In this document: piece by piece, positions 45,697-54,398 of the stretch
Numbering within the stretch: position 1 is the first letter of the stretch
Layout: every line of letters starts with the position of its first letter
Origin: Zhongshania marina
GTDB taxonomy: Bacteria; Pseudomonadota; Gammaproteobacteria; Pseudomonadales; Spongiibacteraceae
DNA: 64,000 nucleotides
Reading direction: 5' to 3'
NCBI RefSeq assembly: GCF_002915595.1
Contig: NZ_PQGG01000010.1
Coordinates: 114,270 to 178,269 of the forward strand
The notes under the pieces: generated by a model
The model's input: only the letters and a program-made list of their open reading frames with translations
The model's database searches: none
What the model was told of the DNA's origin: nothing
Made by a program: the position numbers and the translations under genes

Positions 45697-45848
45697 CCCT
45701 CGCCATAAAAAATTAATACTCTCATCATCAGTGCAAACAAAGCCCAACCATAAATCCAATGATTAGCATCGATAATTTCCGCATATCGCTTGCGCGCCAC
45801 CGCTAGATCACTAGAATAGCGCAAGGTATTTAAATGACGGAGAGTTGA

Positions 45849-46361
45849 ATGAGAGGTATAGAACGGCTTAGATCCGTTGAGCGAAGCTCTGGACCACTAG
45901 CGAAAGCGCTTCCAGAGCTACCCCAAGATGAAACCATTTTAGTTCGACTGCTTCGTGTGTCTGGTTACGGCTTAAGTGACTATTTCTCTGACGTCTTTAA
46001 AAGCCTTGGCATTACCGAAAATATGTACCACCTACTAGCTGTGTTGTCTGCAAGTGGTGCCGGTCAAAACTCCCCCACCGAACTCAGTGAATTAATTGGA
46101 ACCGGCCGCGCAAATATGACGAAATTCATAGCAACGCTTGAAAAAAACAACTATGTAAGAAGAGAGAGCGGTAAAGTCGACGCCAGAAGCAACATGGTTA
46201 TCATTACAAAAGAAGGCAAGGCGTTGGTAAAACGCATCACACCCTTGGTTTCAATTCCCATTGAAAATGCATTTTCAGGTTTAAGTAAAAACGAAAAAGC
46301 TACGCTAACAAAATTACTGCGTAAAACCATTATCTCGTTAGACAACGCCAAAACCTCTTAA
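45849..46361 (+). CDS. MarR-family transcriptional regulator
   Basis: A 170-residue protein with a winged HTH in the MarR arrangement: SPTELSELIGTGRANMTKFI then ATLEKNNYVRRESGKVDARS and the wing SNMVIITKEGKALV. N- and C-terminal helices form the dimer interface. A GGAG Shine-Dalgarno precedes ATG 45849. MarR dimers bind 16-24 bp palindromes and release on binding aromatic or phenolic ligands. The palindrome at 46526-46549 lies 165 bp after its stop and a near copy lies at 42795, so this protein is the natural candidate to bind both. No such site precedes its own gene. Confidence 0.92.
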   Translation: MRGIERLRSVERSSGPLAKALPELPQDETILVRLLRVSGYGLSDYFSDVFKSLGITENMYHLLAVLSASGAGQNSPTELSELIGTGRANMTKFIATLEKNNYVRRESGKVDARSNMVIITKEGKALVKRITPLVSIPIENAFSGLSKNEKATLTKLLRKTIISLDNAKTS

Positions 46362-46370
46362 TCTTATTGG

Positions 46371-46405
46371 TGACAACAGCAGCTTACAATCAACAGTTGT
46401 TGTCA
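46371..46405 (+). terminator. Hairpin after marR-like gene
   Basis: TGACAACAGC (46371-46380) pairs with GTTGTTGTCA (46396-46405), one G-T pair, with a 15-nt loop, 9 bp after the MarR stop, followed by CTTTAAT. It is probably a terminator. The TGACAACA arms reappear at 54399-54415 in another intergenic region. Confidence 0.5.
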
Positions 46406-46517
46406 CTTTAATAGCAATCAATATAGCCAACAGCCTACCAACAGCTCTCGCCTCAACATAAGCCTAGTCGATCGCATAAACTAATCAGCACAACATAGCT
46501 ACAAGCAATAATTTAAT

Positions 46518-46549
46518 TTGCATACATATATTACACCAGTGTAATATAT
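46518..46549 (+). promoter_or_regulatory. Promoter with perfect palindromic operator (site 2)
   Basis: TTGCAT (46518-46523), an 18-bp spacer and TAATAT (46542-46547) form a plausible sigma-70 promoter. Over the spacer and -10 lies a perfect inverted repeat with 11-bp arms, ATATATTACAC (46526-46536) and GTGTAATATAT (46539-46549), separated by CA. The same element with small changes occurs at 42795. This arrangement is that of a repressor site controlling the membrane-protein/COX III/COX IV genes. Confidence 0.72.
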
Positions 46550-46708
46550 TTAGGATTGATAAGTGCAGCTTTTCCTAAAATCAAGTTTGTGCGTTAACGC
46601 CATTAAGACAACTACGCGATACCAGCTTAATACGAGATCATGATTGCTTCTCATTTTATTTTTTTATAATTAATTTTCTGTGTATATTGCTAAAAATGGA
46701 TACTTCCT

Positions 46709-47425
46709 ATGGATGAAAACACAAAGCTCATGTACCAGCGCTTGTCGCTATACAGTGGCCCGTTCTTTGTCATTACCTTTGTTATATTTTGGGCGTGGAT
46801 GGGCGACAATTTACCGCCGCCGCACCCAGACTGGCCGGCACAGGCGTTTACCGATAGATACGTCGAACATCTAACCGGAATCCGCGTTGGCTTCCTTGTA
46901 GCACTAATTACTATCTGCTTTTACCTACCATGGACGGGATATGTAACTGCCCGCATGATGCGCATAGAGCGCGGCCACTATCCGGTACTGTCATATCTAC
47001 AACTGATGGGCGGATGCCTTACGGTAATGGTTGTCTCTATCAGCATGTTTTGCTGGGTTGTAGCAGCTCAGCGGCCAGAGCGCTCACCAGAGTTGACACA
47101 AATGTTAACCGATGCTGGCTGGCTCATGAATGACACCGTCTACATGTGCACCACGCTCCAGATGTTTGCCATGGCGCTATGTTTTCTCCACGACAAAACT
47201 AGCAAGATACCGGTAATGCCTAATTGGGCTAACTACCTAACCATTTTTTGTGGTGCGACTTTTTTTCCAGCAAGTCTCACAGCTATTTTACGCGATGGTC
47301 CCTTCGCCTATGACGGCCTTATCGGGTTTTGGCTCCCTTACCCTGCTTGGCTAATTTGGTTATTTGTTGCGACCTACTACCTAATCAAAGACCTTAATCG
47401 GCGCGTTGCAGATGGCGAAGACTAA
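46709..47425 (+). CDS. Polytopic membrane protein of unknown function
   Basis: The 238 residues have about six hydrophobic helices: FFVITFVIFWAWMG, VGFLVALITICFYLPWTGY, LMGGCLTVMVVSISMFCWVV, TLQMFAMALCFL, YLTIFCGATFFPASL and AWLIWLFVATYYLI. Between helices 1 and 2 is a proline-rich loop (LPPPHPDWPAQAF). I do not recognise the family. It precedes the oxidase-type subunits by 140 bp and carries the palindromic operator upstream, so it probably works with them or with the compound that induces them. Confidence 0.75.
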   Translation: MDENTKLMYQRLSLYSGPFFVITFVIFWAWMGDNLPPPHPDWPAQAFTDRYVEHLTGIRVGFLVALITICFYLPWTGYVTARMMRIERGHYPVLSYLQLMGGCLTVMVVSISMFCWVVAAQRPERSPELTQMLTDAGWLMNDTVYMCTTLQMFAMALCFLHDKTSKIPVMPNWANYLTIFCGATFFPASLTAILRDGPFAYDGLIGFWLPYPAWLIWLFVATYYLIKDLNRRVADGED

Positions 47426-47511
47426 GCTTTAAGCCTACACCGCGATGAATAAAAACCTTTTTTACAATAAAATCACGCACTGATTTATATAAAAAGGGGA
47501 TATAGCACTCC

Positions 47512-47536
47512 AGCCCTCACCGCAGCGGTAAGGGCT
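47512..47536. repeat. Hairpin just upstream of the COX III gene
   Basis: AGCCCT-C-ACCG pairs with CGGT-A-AGGGCT around CAG, with one internal mismatch, ending 29 bp before the COX III ATG. There is no T-run. It may stabilise the downstream message or be a small repeat element. It could also partly terminate the 46709 transcript. Confidence 0.45.
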
Positions 47537-47565
47537 GAGCAACAAGCAATACCAGAGGCCATAAA

Positions 47566-48165
47566 ATGAGTACAGACTCTGCAACAAGCTCACCACCACT
47601 AACAAATAAAATCAAACGACACCTTCCAGGTGTAGAAGGTGTGTGGGCTTTTATCTTTGCCGACATGGTGGTATTCGCAGTGATGTTTGGCAGTTTTATG
47701 TATGATCGCAGCCAAAACCTAGCCCTTTTCGAAAAAAGTCGGCAGGCATTAAATTTAGATTTAGGCGGCATAAATACCTTACTTCTTCTCACTAGCTCAA
47801 TGTTAGTAGTGCTTGCCTTGAACGCACTGAAGCTTGCTAAACCGCGCTTAGCGCCAATCTTTTTTGCACTAGCTTTGACGTGTGGCCTTACCTTTATTGT
47901 TTTAAAAGCCATTGAATATAATCAAAAGTTTGATGCCGGAATCTCAATATTAAGCAACGACTTTTTTATGTATTACTTTGTCATGACGGGAATGCATCTT
48001 GGCCACGTTGTAGTGGGCAATGCTATCTTGGCAGTCTTATTATACAAATCAAGGTCAGCGAAAGCCGGCGATAGCATAACTGCCTATGAAAGCGGTGCAA
48101 CATACTGGCACATGGTCGACCTGTTATGGATTTGCCTCTTCCCTCTCTTGTATTTAGTACGGTAA
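47566..48165 (+). CDS. Heme-copper oxidase subunit III-like (NorE-type) protein
   Basis: A 199-residue protein with five helices and the COX III pattern: GVWAFIFADMVVFAVMFGSF, NTLLLLTSSMLVVLALNAL, FFALALTCGLTFIVLKAIEY, MHLGHVVVGNAILAVLL and the final ESGATYWHMVDLLWICLFPL. The conserved E in KAIEY and H in HMVDL are present. Subunit III stabilises the catalytic oxidase core or, as NorE, aids nitric oxide reductase. No subunit I or II gene is nearby. Confidence 0.9.
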   Translation: MSTDSATSSPPLTNKIKRHLPGVEGVWAFIFADMVVFAVMFGSFMYDRSQNLALFEKSRQALNLDLGGINTLLLLTSSMLVVLALNALKLAKPRLAPIFFALALTCGLTFIVLKAIEYNQKFDAGISILSNDFFMYYFVMTGMHLGHVVVGNAILAVLLYKSRSAKAGDSITAYESGATYWHMVDLLWICLFPLLYLVR

Positions 48166-48171
48166 ATAACA

Positions 48172-48432
48172 ATGAATCGTTCTGTTAATTCAATACTGGC
48201 AGTTTGGATACTGTTGATGCTAGGCACCGCAACATCTACATGGGGATTTACTTTATCCTCAGTTAATCCGATCACCTCCACTATATCAGTGATGTTGATT
48301 TCTGCAGTCAAAGCCGCGCTGGTTATGTTCTTTTTTATGGAACTTCGACATGCACCTAAAGCATGGCAGCTCGCCGCAACAATCTGGGTAGCCATTACGT
48401 GCGCAGTGGTAATAAGTATTTATTTACTCTAG
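48172..48432 (+). CDS. Cytochrome c oxidase subunit IV-like (COX4-pro) protein
   Basis: An 86-residue protein with three helices: SILAVWILLMLGTATSTWGF, SAVKAALVMFFFMELRHAP (the family hallmark VKAxLVxxFFMExR) and AATIWVAITCAVVISIY. It begins 7 bp after COX III, so the two form a unit. This pair without subunits I/II also occurs near NorE-type genes in other bacteria. Its role here is unknown. Confidence 0.88.
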   Translation: MNRSVNSILAVWILLMLGTATSTWGFTLSSVNPITSTISVMLISAVKAALVMFFFMELRHAPKAWQLAATIWVAITCAVVISIYLL

Positions 48433-48496
48433 TTATCCCCCCTCACCTAATCAATACCATTTCTAAAAACCAGTATGGATTACGCAAAAATTAATG

Positions 48497-50767
48497 CTAA
48501 AAAATAACTTTAAAATCCACCCCGTAAGTTACGGGGTCAACCATGCCAACATGGTAGGTACCAATATCTGTCCCTGTTAAACCGCCTGGCTGCGACACAC
48601 GATCATTGCCTAATAGGTTTTTACCCCACAAGGCCATTTCATAGCCGCCACTTGGGGTACTCCACGCCACCCGCGCATTTAATAATTGGGTGTCGTCACC
48701 GTAGCCATTCACCATATTAAAGAATGCTTGATGGTCTTCATTACCCGGTTCGGTGTTTTCCTCATAAATATAATCAACATGGAATAACAGCAAGCCGTTG
48801 CTAATCTCTGGCGACCAGTCCATCGTTAAGGTGTATTCCTGCGGCGACGACACGTTTAGCTGATCGGCAATCACAAATTCACCCTGCGCGTTGTAATAGG
48901 CTTCGCGGCTAGACTCTTGTTCACGGTAGGTGTAAATAAGGCCGAAGCGCAGATTGTCGCTTGCCAACCAGTCTGCCGTTAATTCTATGCCTTGAATATC
49001 TTCGTCGGTATTAATAACCGTCGGCACCGCTCCATTACTCTCTGGGGTGCGCGACTCAATCGCTTCTTGGCGATCATCGATGATCATATTAAACAGCGCG
49101 ACTTGGCTGCGAAGACGGGAATCGAAAAAATCGCCTTTAACACCAAATTCAATATTGCTGACCACTTCGGGATCTAGCGGTGCGGTGCGAGTGCCGGTAT
49201 TTAATGAGTCGTAGCCGCCAGATTTATAACCCGTGGAATAACTCAAAAATGCCATTGCGCCGTCTGTGATCTGGTAGTTTGCCACGACGCGACCGGTGAT
49301 TTTATCCCAGCTTTTAGAGGCGCTTTCTAGACCGTCCGAATTAAAAAAGAAATTTTCTTGTAGTAGTTGAGACAAGACGAAATCCGTAAGCGGTGCATCC
49401 CAGCTAAAGGATTTTTTGTCATTACTATAACGCAGGCCTGTAATAATATTCAGTCTATCGTTAATCGTAAAATCAAGGTCGGTAAACAAACCGTAGCTTT
49501 CAAAATCTCCTTCATTGGTCATGGTTTCGGTCACGTAATTCCCCGCCACTACACCGCCCAATAAGCTGTTTAACAAACCTTGTGGAATGCTCGCCATACC
49601 CGAAGCCAGTTCAAGTACCGCCCCGTAACTGAAGGTTAAAGCGGTTTGCTGGTAGGTGTCTTCCCTGCTGTAGTTCGCACCAAATACCGCGTCTACCCAA
49701 TCTAGCGCCACATTAAACTGCATTTCAAAATAGGCAATATCGGAGTCTTCAATATTATTGGTATCAACGTAAACCGACTCATCAGCAGTAGCGTCTTCGT
49801 CCTGCAAATTATAGGTTTCAAATGCGCGGTAGCTAGCAATTAACGTCATGCTGCTAACGTCATTTAATTCATACCAAAGTTTCCCAGTAAAGCCCTGCAT
49901 ATCTCTGGTTTCACCACCACCGATCGCATCGGTTTCTAATTTGCGATCTGTTGGGTCTGGGTAATTAGAAAATTCTTCGCTGATACTGAGCCGCGCCTGT
50001 GGGCCGTTGTCTACACGATCAATGTCGTAGGCAAATTGCATGCTAAGTTTGTCGTTGGTTTCCCAGCGCAGTGCAAGGCGGGCAAATTGATTGTCTTGCT
50101 CGCCGGGGTCGGGGCTAGCCGTCCCTTTATTGTCGATAACCGCATCGCGCTGGTTGTGCAGCACATTAAGCCGCAGCGCCAAGGAGTCACTGAGCGGGAC
50201 ATTGCTCATACCCTCAACACGAAACAAATTGTATGTTCCCAGCTTGGCCATCGCAAAGCCTTCGGTTTCTTCTAGGCTAGGTGCATTAGGAATAAAACTC
50301 ACCACCCCCGCCGCCGCGTTGCGACCGAACAAGGTGCCCTGCGGGCCCTTTAAAACTTCCACCCTTTCCATGTCAGAAAATGGCACCGTAATCGCCGCGC
50401 GAGGCAGGTACACACCATCTAAAAAGGTCGCCACCGAGGGATCACCACCGGTACTGATATTCGAACTATCGATCCCGCGAATGATAAAAGAAGATTGGGT
50501 AGTGCCGCCGCCCCGCACTCCATCACCCACCTTCAAGCCGGGAATATAGGCTTGAATATCTTCCATATTCAGGGCGCCGGTATTTTCCAAGTCTTGATTC
50601 GTAAACGTGTCCACGGTGACCGGCACCGTCATCGCACTTTGCTCGCGCTTTTGGGCGGTGACCACCACCTCCTCTAGCGCCAAGTTCTTTGCTGCATAGG
50701 CCGAAGGTGTGCCAAGCACCGCAAGACCAATAGCGTAAGCTATGCGATTTCTTTTCATGGATTTCAT
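48497..50767 (-). CDS. TonB-dependent receptor, last gene of the cytochrome operon
   Basis: A 756-residue protein with a signal peptide (to PSAYA), a TonB-box region LEEVVVTAQKREQS, a plug domain with FIIRGIDSSNISTGGDPSVA and VEVLKGPQGTLFGRNAAAGV, and a barrel that ends GVDFKVIF with terminal Phe. GAGGGCG precedes ATG 50767. It lies 71 bp after the beta-helix/cytochrome gene on the same strand and is probably cotranscribed with three periplasmic cytochrome genes. This suggests that the imported or sensed compound is oxidised in the periplasm. The substrate is unknown. Confidence 0.92.
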   Translation of the reverse strand: MKSMKRNRIAYAIGLAVLGTPSAYAAKNLALEEVVVTAQKREQSAMTVPVTVDTFTNQDLENTGALNMEDIQAYIPGLKVGDGVRGGGTTQSSFIIRGIDSSNISTGGDPSVATFLDGVYLPRAAITVPFSDMERVEVLKGPQGTLFGRNAAAGVVSFIPNAPSLEETEGFAMAKLGTYNLFRVEGMSNVPLSDSLALRLNVLHNQRDAVIDNKGTASPDPGEQDNQFARLALRWETNDKLSMQFAYDIDRVDNGPQARLSISEEFSNYPDPTDRKLETDAIGGGETRDMQGFTGKLWYELNDVSSMTLIASYRAFETYNLQDEDATADESVYVDTNNIEDSDIAYFEMQFNVALDWVDAVFGANYSREDTYQQTALTFSYGAVLELASGMASIPQGLLNSLLGGVVAGNYVTETMTNEGDFESYGLFTDLDFTINDRLNIITGLRYSNDKKSFSWDAPLTDFVLSQLLQENFFFNSDGLESASKSWDKITGRVVANYQITDGAMAFLSYSTGYKSGGYDSLNTGTRTAPLDPEVVSNIEFGVKGDFFDSRLRSQVALFNMIIDDRQEAIESRTPESNGAVPTVINTDEDIQGIELTADWLASDNLRFGLIYTYREQESSREAYYNAQGEFVIADQLNVSSPQEYTLTMDWSPEISNGLLLFHVDYIYEENTEPGNEDHQAFFNMVNGYGDDTQLLNARVAWSTPSGGYEMALWGKNLLGNDRVSQPGGLTGTDIGTYHVGMVDPVTYGVDFKVIF

Positions 50768-50838
50768 GTCCCGCCCTCTCTCGCAAACACGCTAAGCACA
50801 GAATGCGCCACTTGACGCATTATATGCTTGAATAAAAT

Positions 50839-52233
50839 TTATTTGGTGACGCTCAACATAAACTCAGCAACTTCACGGCGTAAATCTGGTGACAAATGCC
50901 CTTGGGGCGGCATCGCTGGGTAATCACTTCTTACCTTGTGGGGCTCAGCAATATAGTCCGCAATACCCTGTGGATCGTTATGATACAAAGCCTGCACCGT
51001 TAAAGTTGGGGGGCCAATCATGCGCATATTATAGGCGTGGCAGCCCGCGCAAATACCTTGGTAAAGCAATTTGGTGCGGTTCTCTGTTGTCACAACTTCG
51101 TTGGGGGCGCCACCGGGAATAAGCATAGTGGTGATGTCTGCGGTGTCTTTACGCTCGCACTCACTCCATTTTTTCACACCAAAGCTGGTGTAGCGCTCGC
51201 GGTTGATAATGCAATTATCTGGCTCTTGGGCAGAGCCCAAATTAGCAAGAATATCTGGGCCACGACGGCTGAACTGGGTCAACATCAATGCCTTAACATC
51301 CGCTACTGGGTCGGCACCATTGTCGAACATCAGGTTGTCGAGAAAAACCATGCGATCTGGGTTGGGCTCAGATTCTGGATCACTAGAAATATCAGTAATG
51401 AATGCCAAATCCGTCACAACCAAACCAGCGGTTTTATTGCCGGAGACAATATTGCCCTCTACCACAACATCGTCCGCCGCCATTACAACAATACCAATAC
51501 CGGCGGGCACCTTAGATACAATCGAACCCGGCGCACCAAAGTTCGCGGTATTATTATTCACCACAAAATTATTGCGCAGAATAACGTCGTAGGTCGTTTT
51601 AATGGGCAAGCCTGGGGTAATAAAGACTAGTAAGCCCGCCGTATTGTCGTGGGCATAATTATTTTCTACTAAGGCATGGCGGGTGTTTTCAATTTCGATA
51701 CCCGCTACGTTATCAAATACTTCGTTGTGGCGAACATCGACGTTATCGCACATGCCCACATAAATCGCAGCGTCTTCAATGCCGCTTAATACATTGTATT
51801 CAATGAGACCATTTTTACCGAACTGGGGGAAGATTCCGTACACGCCGGTGTCGATAACGCGGTTATAGCGGATCACAAAATTATTACCGGCCTGCCCCAT
51901 AATGGCATTGCCTTTGTAGTGAGTAATGGTCAGCCACTCAACGGTAAAATCATTTCCTGAATATAAAATAGCGTCATTCCGTTTTCCTTCGCCTTCCATC
52001 ACCGGCCATTCGCCATCTTGCACCACACCGCGAATGGTAATGCCGTCTTTATCGACATAAACACTTTCTTTGTAGGTGCCGGGGTATACCAAAATAACGT
52101 CACCCGTCTGCGCTTTATTCACTGCGCTTTGGATTGATTCGCCGTCTTTTACTGAAATTTCAGCCGCCATCAAACTCGGCGCGAGCACGAATAGGCTAAG
52201 CCACAACAGCCCTAGGGGGATTATTTTCTTCAT
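50839..52233 (-). CDS. Parallel beta-helix (NosD-like) protein with C-terminal cytochrome c domain
   Basis: The 464-residue exported protein (signal to SLMAAE; AAGGAG before the ATG) opens with ISVKDGESIQSAVNKAQTGD and VILVYPGTYKESVYVDKDGI, as in NosD/carbohydrate-binding beta-helix proteins. About ten right-handed helix coils follow (NFVIRYNRVIDTGVYGI, NVDVRHNEVFDNVAGIEI and so on, to about residue 300). A cytochrome c domain ends it, with CAGCH near 395 and an axial Met probably in YPAMPPQGHLS. A beta-helix fused to a heme domain is uncommon. It may bind a polymer or copper-like ligand and pass electrons to the c4-type partner. Confidence 0.87.
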   Translation of the reverse strand: MKKIIPLGLLWLSLFVLAPSLMAAEISVKDGESIQSAVNKAQTGDVILVYPGTYKESVYVDKDGITIRGVVQDGEWPVMEGEGKRNDAILYSGNDFTVEWLTITHYKGNAIMGQAGNNFVIRYNRVIDTGVYGIFPQFGKNGLIEYNVLSGIEDAAIYVGMCDNVDVRHNEVFDNVAGIEIENTRHALVENNYAHDNTAGLLVFITPGLPIKTTYDVILRNNFVVNNNTANFGAPGSIVSKVPAGIGIVVMAADDVVVEGNIVSGNKTAGLVVTDLAFITDISSDPESEPNPDRMVFLDNLMFDNGADPVADVKALMLTQFSRRGPDILANLGSAQEPDNCIINRERYTSFGVKKWSECERKDTADITTMLIPGGAPNEVVTTENRTKLLYQGICAGCHAYNMRMIGPPTLTVQALYHNDPQGIADYIAEPHKVRSDYPAMPPQGHLSPDLRREVAEFMLSVTK

Positions 52234-52266
52234 TGTTGCGCTCCTTTCTGTCTAGAGTCTGAATGG

Positions 52267-53436
52267 TTAATGCGTAAATATGTCGGTGGCCACCGGCGCT
52301 AAACCCGAGGGCACTTTGCGCGGCAAAACCGGCATAAAACTTTGATCGGTTAAGGTCTTCAAAAACGCCACTAATAAATCCAATTCGTGATCGCTCAGGT
52401 TTGGCTCCCAGATATGCCAGTGCAAGCTCAAATGTTCACCCTCTGGCACAGCGTGGCCACGACCACCGGTATAAAAGGCCACGGTTTCCCGCAGGGTTTT
52501 AAAGCGACCTGAGTGCATATACGGCGCGGTTAACTCTATATTGCGCAAGGTAGGCACTTTAAAACCGCCACGCTGAGAAGCGTCCCCCGTTATCGCCGCC
52601 ACCCCAATATCTAAAGCTGCCCCCTTGGGCTCAGGGCTACCAATCACTGCAATTTGCTGATTCGTAAACGCCGGCGGGGTGTGGCATTCGGCACAGCGAG
52701 CCACAAAGGAGCGAAATACATTCATGCCCTCAATTTCTGGCTGAGTTAGCACTTCGTGAAAGCCATTGGCGTATAAATCGTAGCGGCTACCCAGAGAAAC
52801 CAGTGAAGACTGAAAGGCCGTCAAAGCCGTGTAAACCTGTTCCAAGCTCAGCGTGCCACCACCAAAAGCCTGATTAAATAAATCCCGATAATTGGCATTG
52901 TCTTGCAAACTCTTCAGCAGCTGAGCTGGCGTATTTGCCATCTCTTCTTGAGAAAATAGCGGCCCCTGCATCTGCTCTTCTAAAGATTTCGCCCTTGCAT
53001 CCCAAAACAATTCCCGCAAAAATCCCACATTCCACAGAGTGGGCGCAGAGCGATGCATCACCTCACCGTGGCGGCCAATACTCCCCGCCAAGCCATCACT
53101 AAACCCCCGCGCCGGTTGATGGCAAGATGAACAGGCCATATCGCCGTCTACCGACAGCAGGGGGTCAAAAAACAGTAAACGACCAAGATCAATTTGCTGG
53201 GCAGTGAAGCCCTCACGCAGTGGCGGCATGCCGGTTTTTAAACCGCCAACACCGGATTGCTGCAGGGAGCTGTAGCCGCTATAAAAACTTTGTAAATAAC
53301 AACCTCCATCGCGAAGGTGGAAGCCCGCCGGACACACCTCACTCAAGCGCCACTCAGAGCTTGAATTGGCAAGCGCGGGCGCTGTCATTACAAGCCCCAT
53401 TGCCCACAACAGCAGTGGGCGTATCCGTTGCCGCAT
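52267..53436 (-). CDS. Di-heme cytochrome c peroxidase / MauG-like protein
   Basis: The 389 residues have a signal peptide (to APALAN) and two CxxCH heme sites, CSSCHQP near 100 and CAECHTP near 248, in the CcpA/MauG fold (DPLLSVDGDMACSSCHQPAR, GGFKVPTLRNIELTAPYMHSG). It starts 2 bp after the cytochrome c4 stop. The family reduces hydrogen peroxide with electrons from small cytochromes or carries out long-range oxidations, as MauG does. An extra N-terminal segment with CPAGFHLRDGGCYLQSFYSG, two Cys, is seen before the peroxidase fold. Confidence 0.9.
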   Translation of the reverse strand: MRQRIRPLLLWAMGLVMTAPALANSSSEWRLSEVCPAGFHLRDGGCYLQSFYSGYSSLQQSGVGGLKTGMPPLREGFTAQQIDLGRLLFFDPLLSVDGDMACSSCHQPARGFSDGLAGSIGRHGEVMHRSAPTLWNVGFLRELFWDARAKSLEEQMQGPLFSQEEMANTPAQLLKSLQDNANYRDLFNQAFGGGTLSLEQVYTALTAFQSSLVSLGSRYDLYANGFHEVLTQPEIEGMNVFRSFVARCAECHTPPAFTNQQIAVIGSPEPKGAALDIGVAAITGDASQRGGFKVPTLRNIELTAPYMHSGRFKTLRETVAFYTGGRGHAVPEGEHLSLHWHIWEPNLSDHELDLLVAFLKTLTDQSFMPVLPRKVPSGLAPVATDIFTH

Positions 53437-53438
53437 CG

Positions 53439-54116
53439 TTAATCTGCCAAAGATTGAATATAAGCAATAACGTCTTTCGTAATTTCCTCGTCTGGCAGCG
53501 TCTTACCCATCATGCCCATTTGGTAGCCATATCGGTCTGACTCATCTGCGCCGCGTAGGCCATCGCGGAACTGATTAAACTGCTTCAGCAAATACCAGTC
53601 CTCAACACCGGCCAAGGCTGGCGCCTGTAGCGTGTCATTGCCCTCTGCGGCGGGGCCGTGGCAAGCACCACACAAATTCGAGTAATAATCTGCGCCGCGT
53701 TTAATATTGCCCTCCAGCGTTTTGGCCGCTGGCTTGGCTTTAAAACTCGCGATATATGCAACAACCGCTTTAACCGCATTGTCGTCAGGCAGGGTTTTTG
53801 CGATAGCTTGCATTTGCGCGCCGTAGCCATCTTTAGGGTCGCTACCGCGTAAGCCACTTCTAAAACCTAGTAGCTGGCGCTCTAAATACCAATCTTGCTG
53901 ATTGACCAGTGACGGCGCGTTTAAGGCCACATTGCCTTCGCCCTCAGCGCCATGACAGGCCGCGCAAGCTGCATACAGCGCTTTGCCGTCTGCCGCCGTC
54001 GAATGCTGCAAAGCCTGTAATGCATCTGCGGCCGCTTTTTCGCTACTCACATCAGGCGCGTTATCATTACTACACGCCACCAGCATCACACTTAGCAATA
54101 GCACCAATCGTTTCAT
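53439..54116 (-). CDS. Cytochrome c4-like di-heme lipoprotein
   Basis: The start is ATG 54116 with AAAGGGA upstream; the frame extends to TTG 54149. A lipobox-like signal (LLLSVMLVACSND) suggests a lipid-anchored periplasmic protein. Two homologous class I heme domains follow (CAACHGAEGEGN and CGACHGPAAEGND). Each has the c4 pattern WYLxxQLxxFRxGLRG(S/A)D and a Met ligand in MQAIAKTLPDD and MGMMGKTLPDE. It leads the four-gene operon and is a likely electron carrier between the peroxidase, the beta-helix cytochrome and a terminal oxidase. Confidence 0.92.
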   Translation of the reverse strand: MKRLVLLLSVMLVACSNDNAPDVSSEKAAADALQALQHSTAADGKALYAACAACHGAEGEGNVALNAPSLVNQQDWYLERQLLGFRSGLRGSDPKDGYGAQMQAIAKTLPDDNAVKAVVAYIASFKAKPAAKTLEGNIKRGADYYSNLCGACHGPAAEGNDTLQAPALAGVEDWYLLKQFNQFRDGLRGADESDRYGYQMGMMGKTLPDEEITKDVIAYIQSLAD

Positions 54117-54398
54117 TCTGACGATCCCTTTTCTGTTCTGTTTAATCAAAATCCTAGACCCAAAATCACCGCTACGGCGCCTTGCTCACCCAAGTATCTT
54201 AAACGGCAGACACCTGTAATGGCAGGTTATGTTTTTGTAACCTATCGAACAAAAGCACATTAAGCAATATATTAAAAATGGCAGATTACCGGAATTTTAC
54301 GAATTTTGGCGTCATTATTATTGTTGTTCGACTCATTTAGCGCAAACACACTATTTGCACCAAAAGTGTCATTAGCCCATTGAATAGCGAATTTACTA

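Larger units (their letters stand above)
46362..46708. other. Intergenic region between MarR gene and membrane-protein gene
   Basis: These 347 bp hold the MarR terminator hairpin, the operator/promoter (site 2) and a roughly 160-bp leader ahead of the 46709 gene. The leader contains no ORF of note; a short frame from 46680 that overlaps the gene looks spurious. Confidence 0.5.

Noticed and set aside
51037..51630. 197-codon plus-strand frame inside the beta-helix/cytochrome gene
   Set aside because: Antisense to a repeated beta-helix region; His/Asn-rich composition is the mirror of the repeats.
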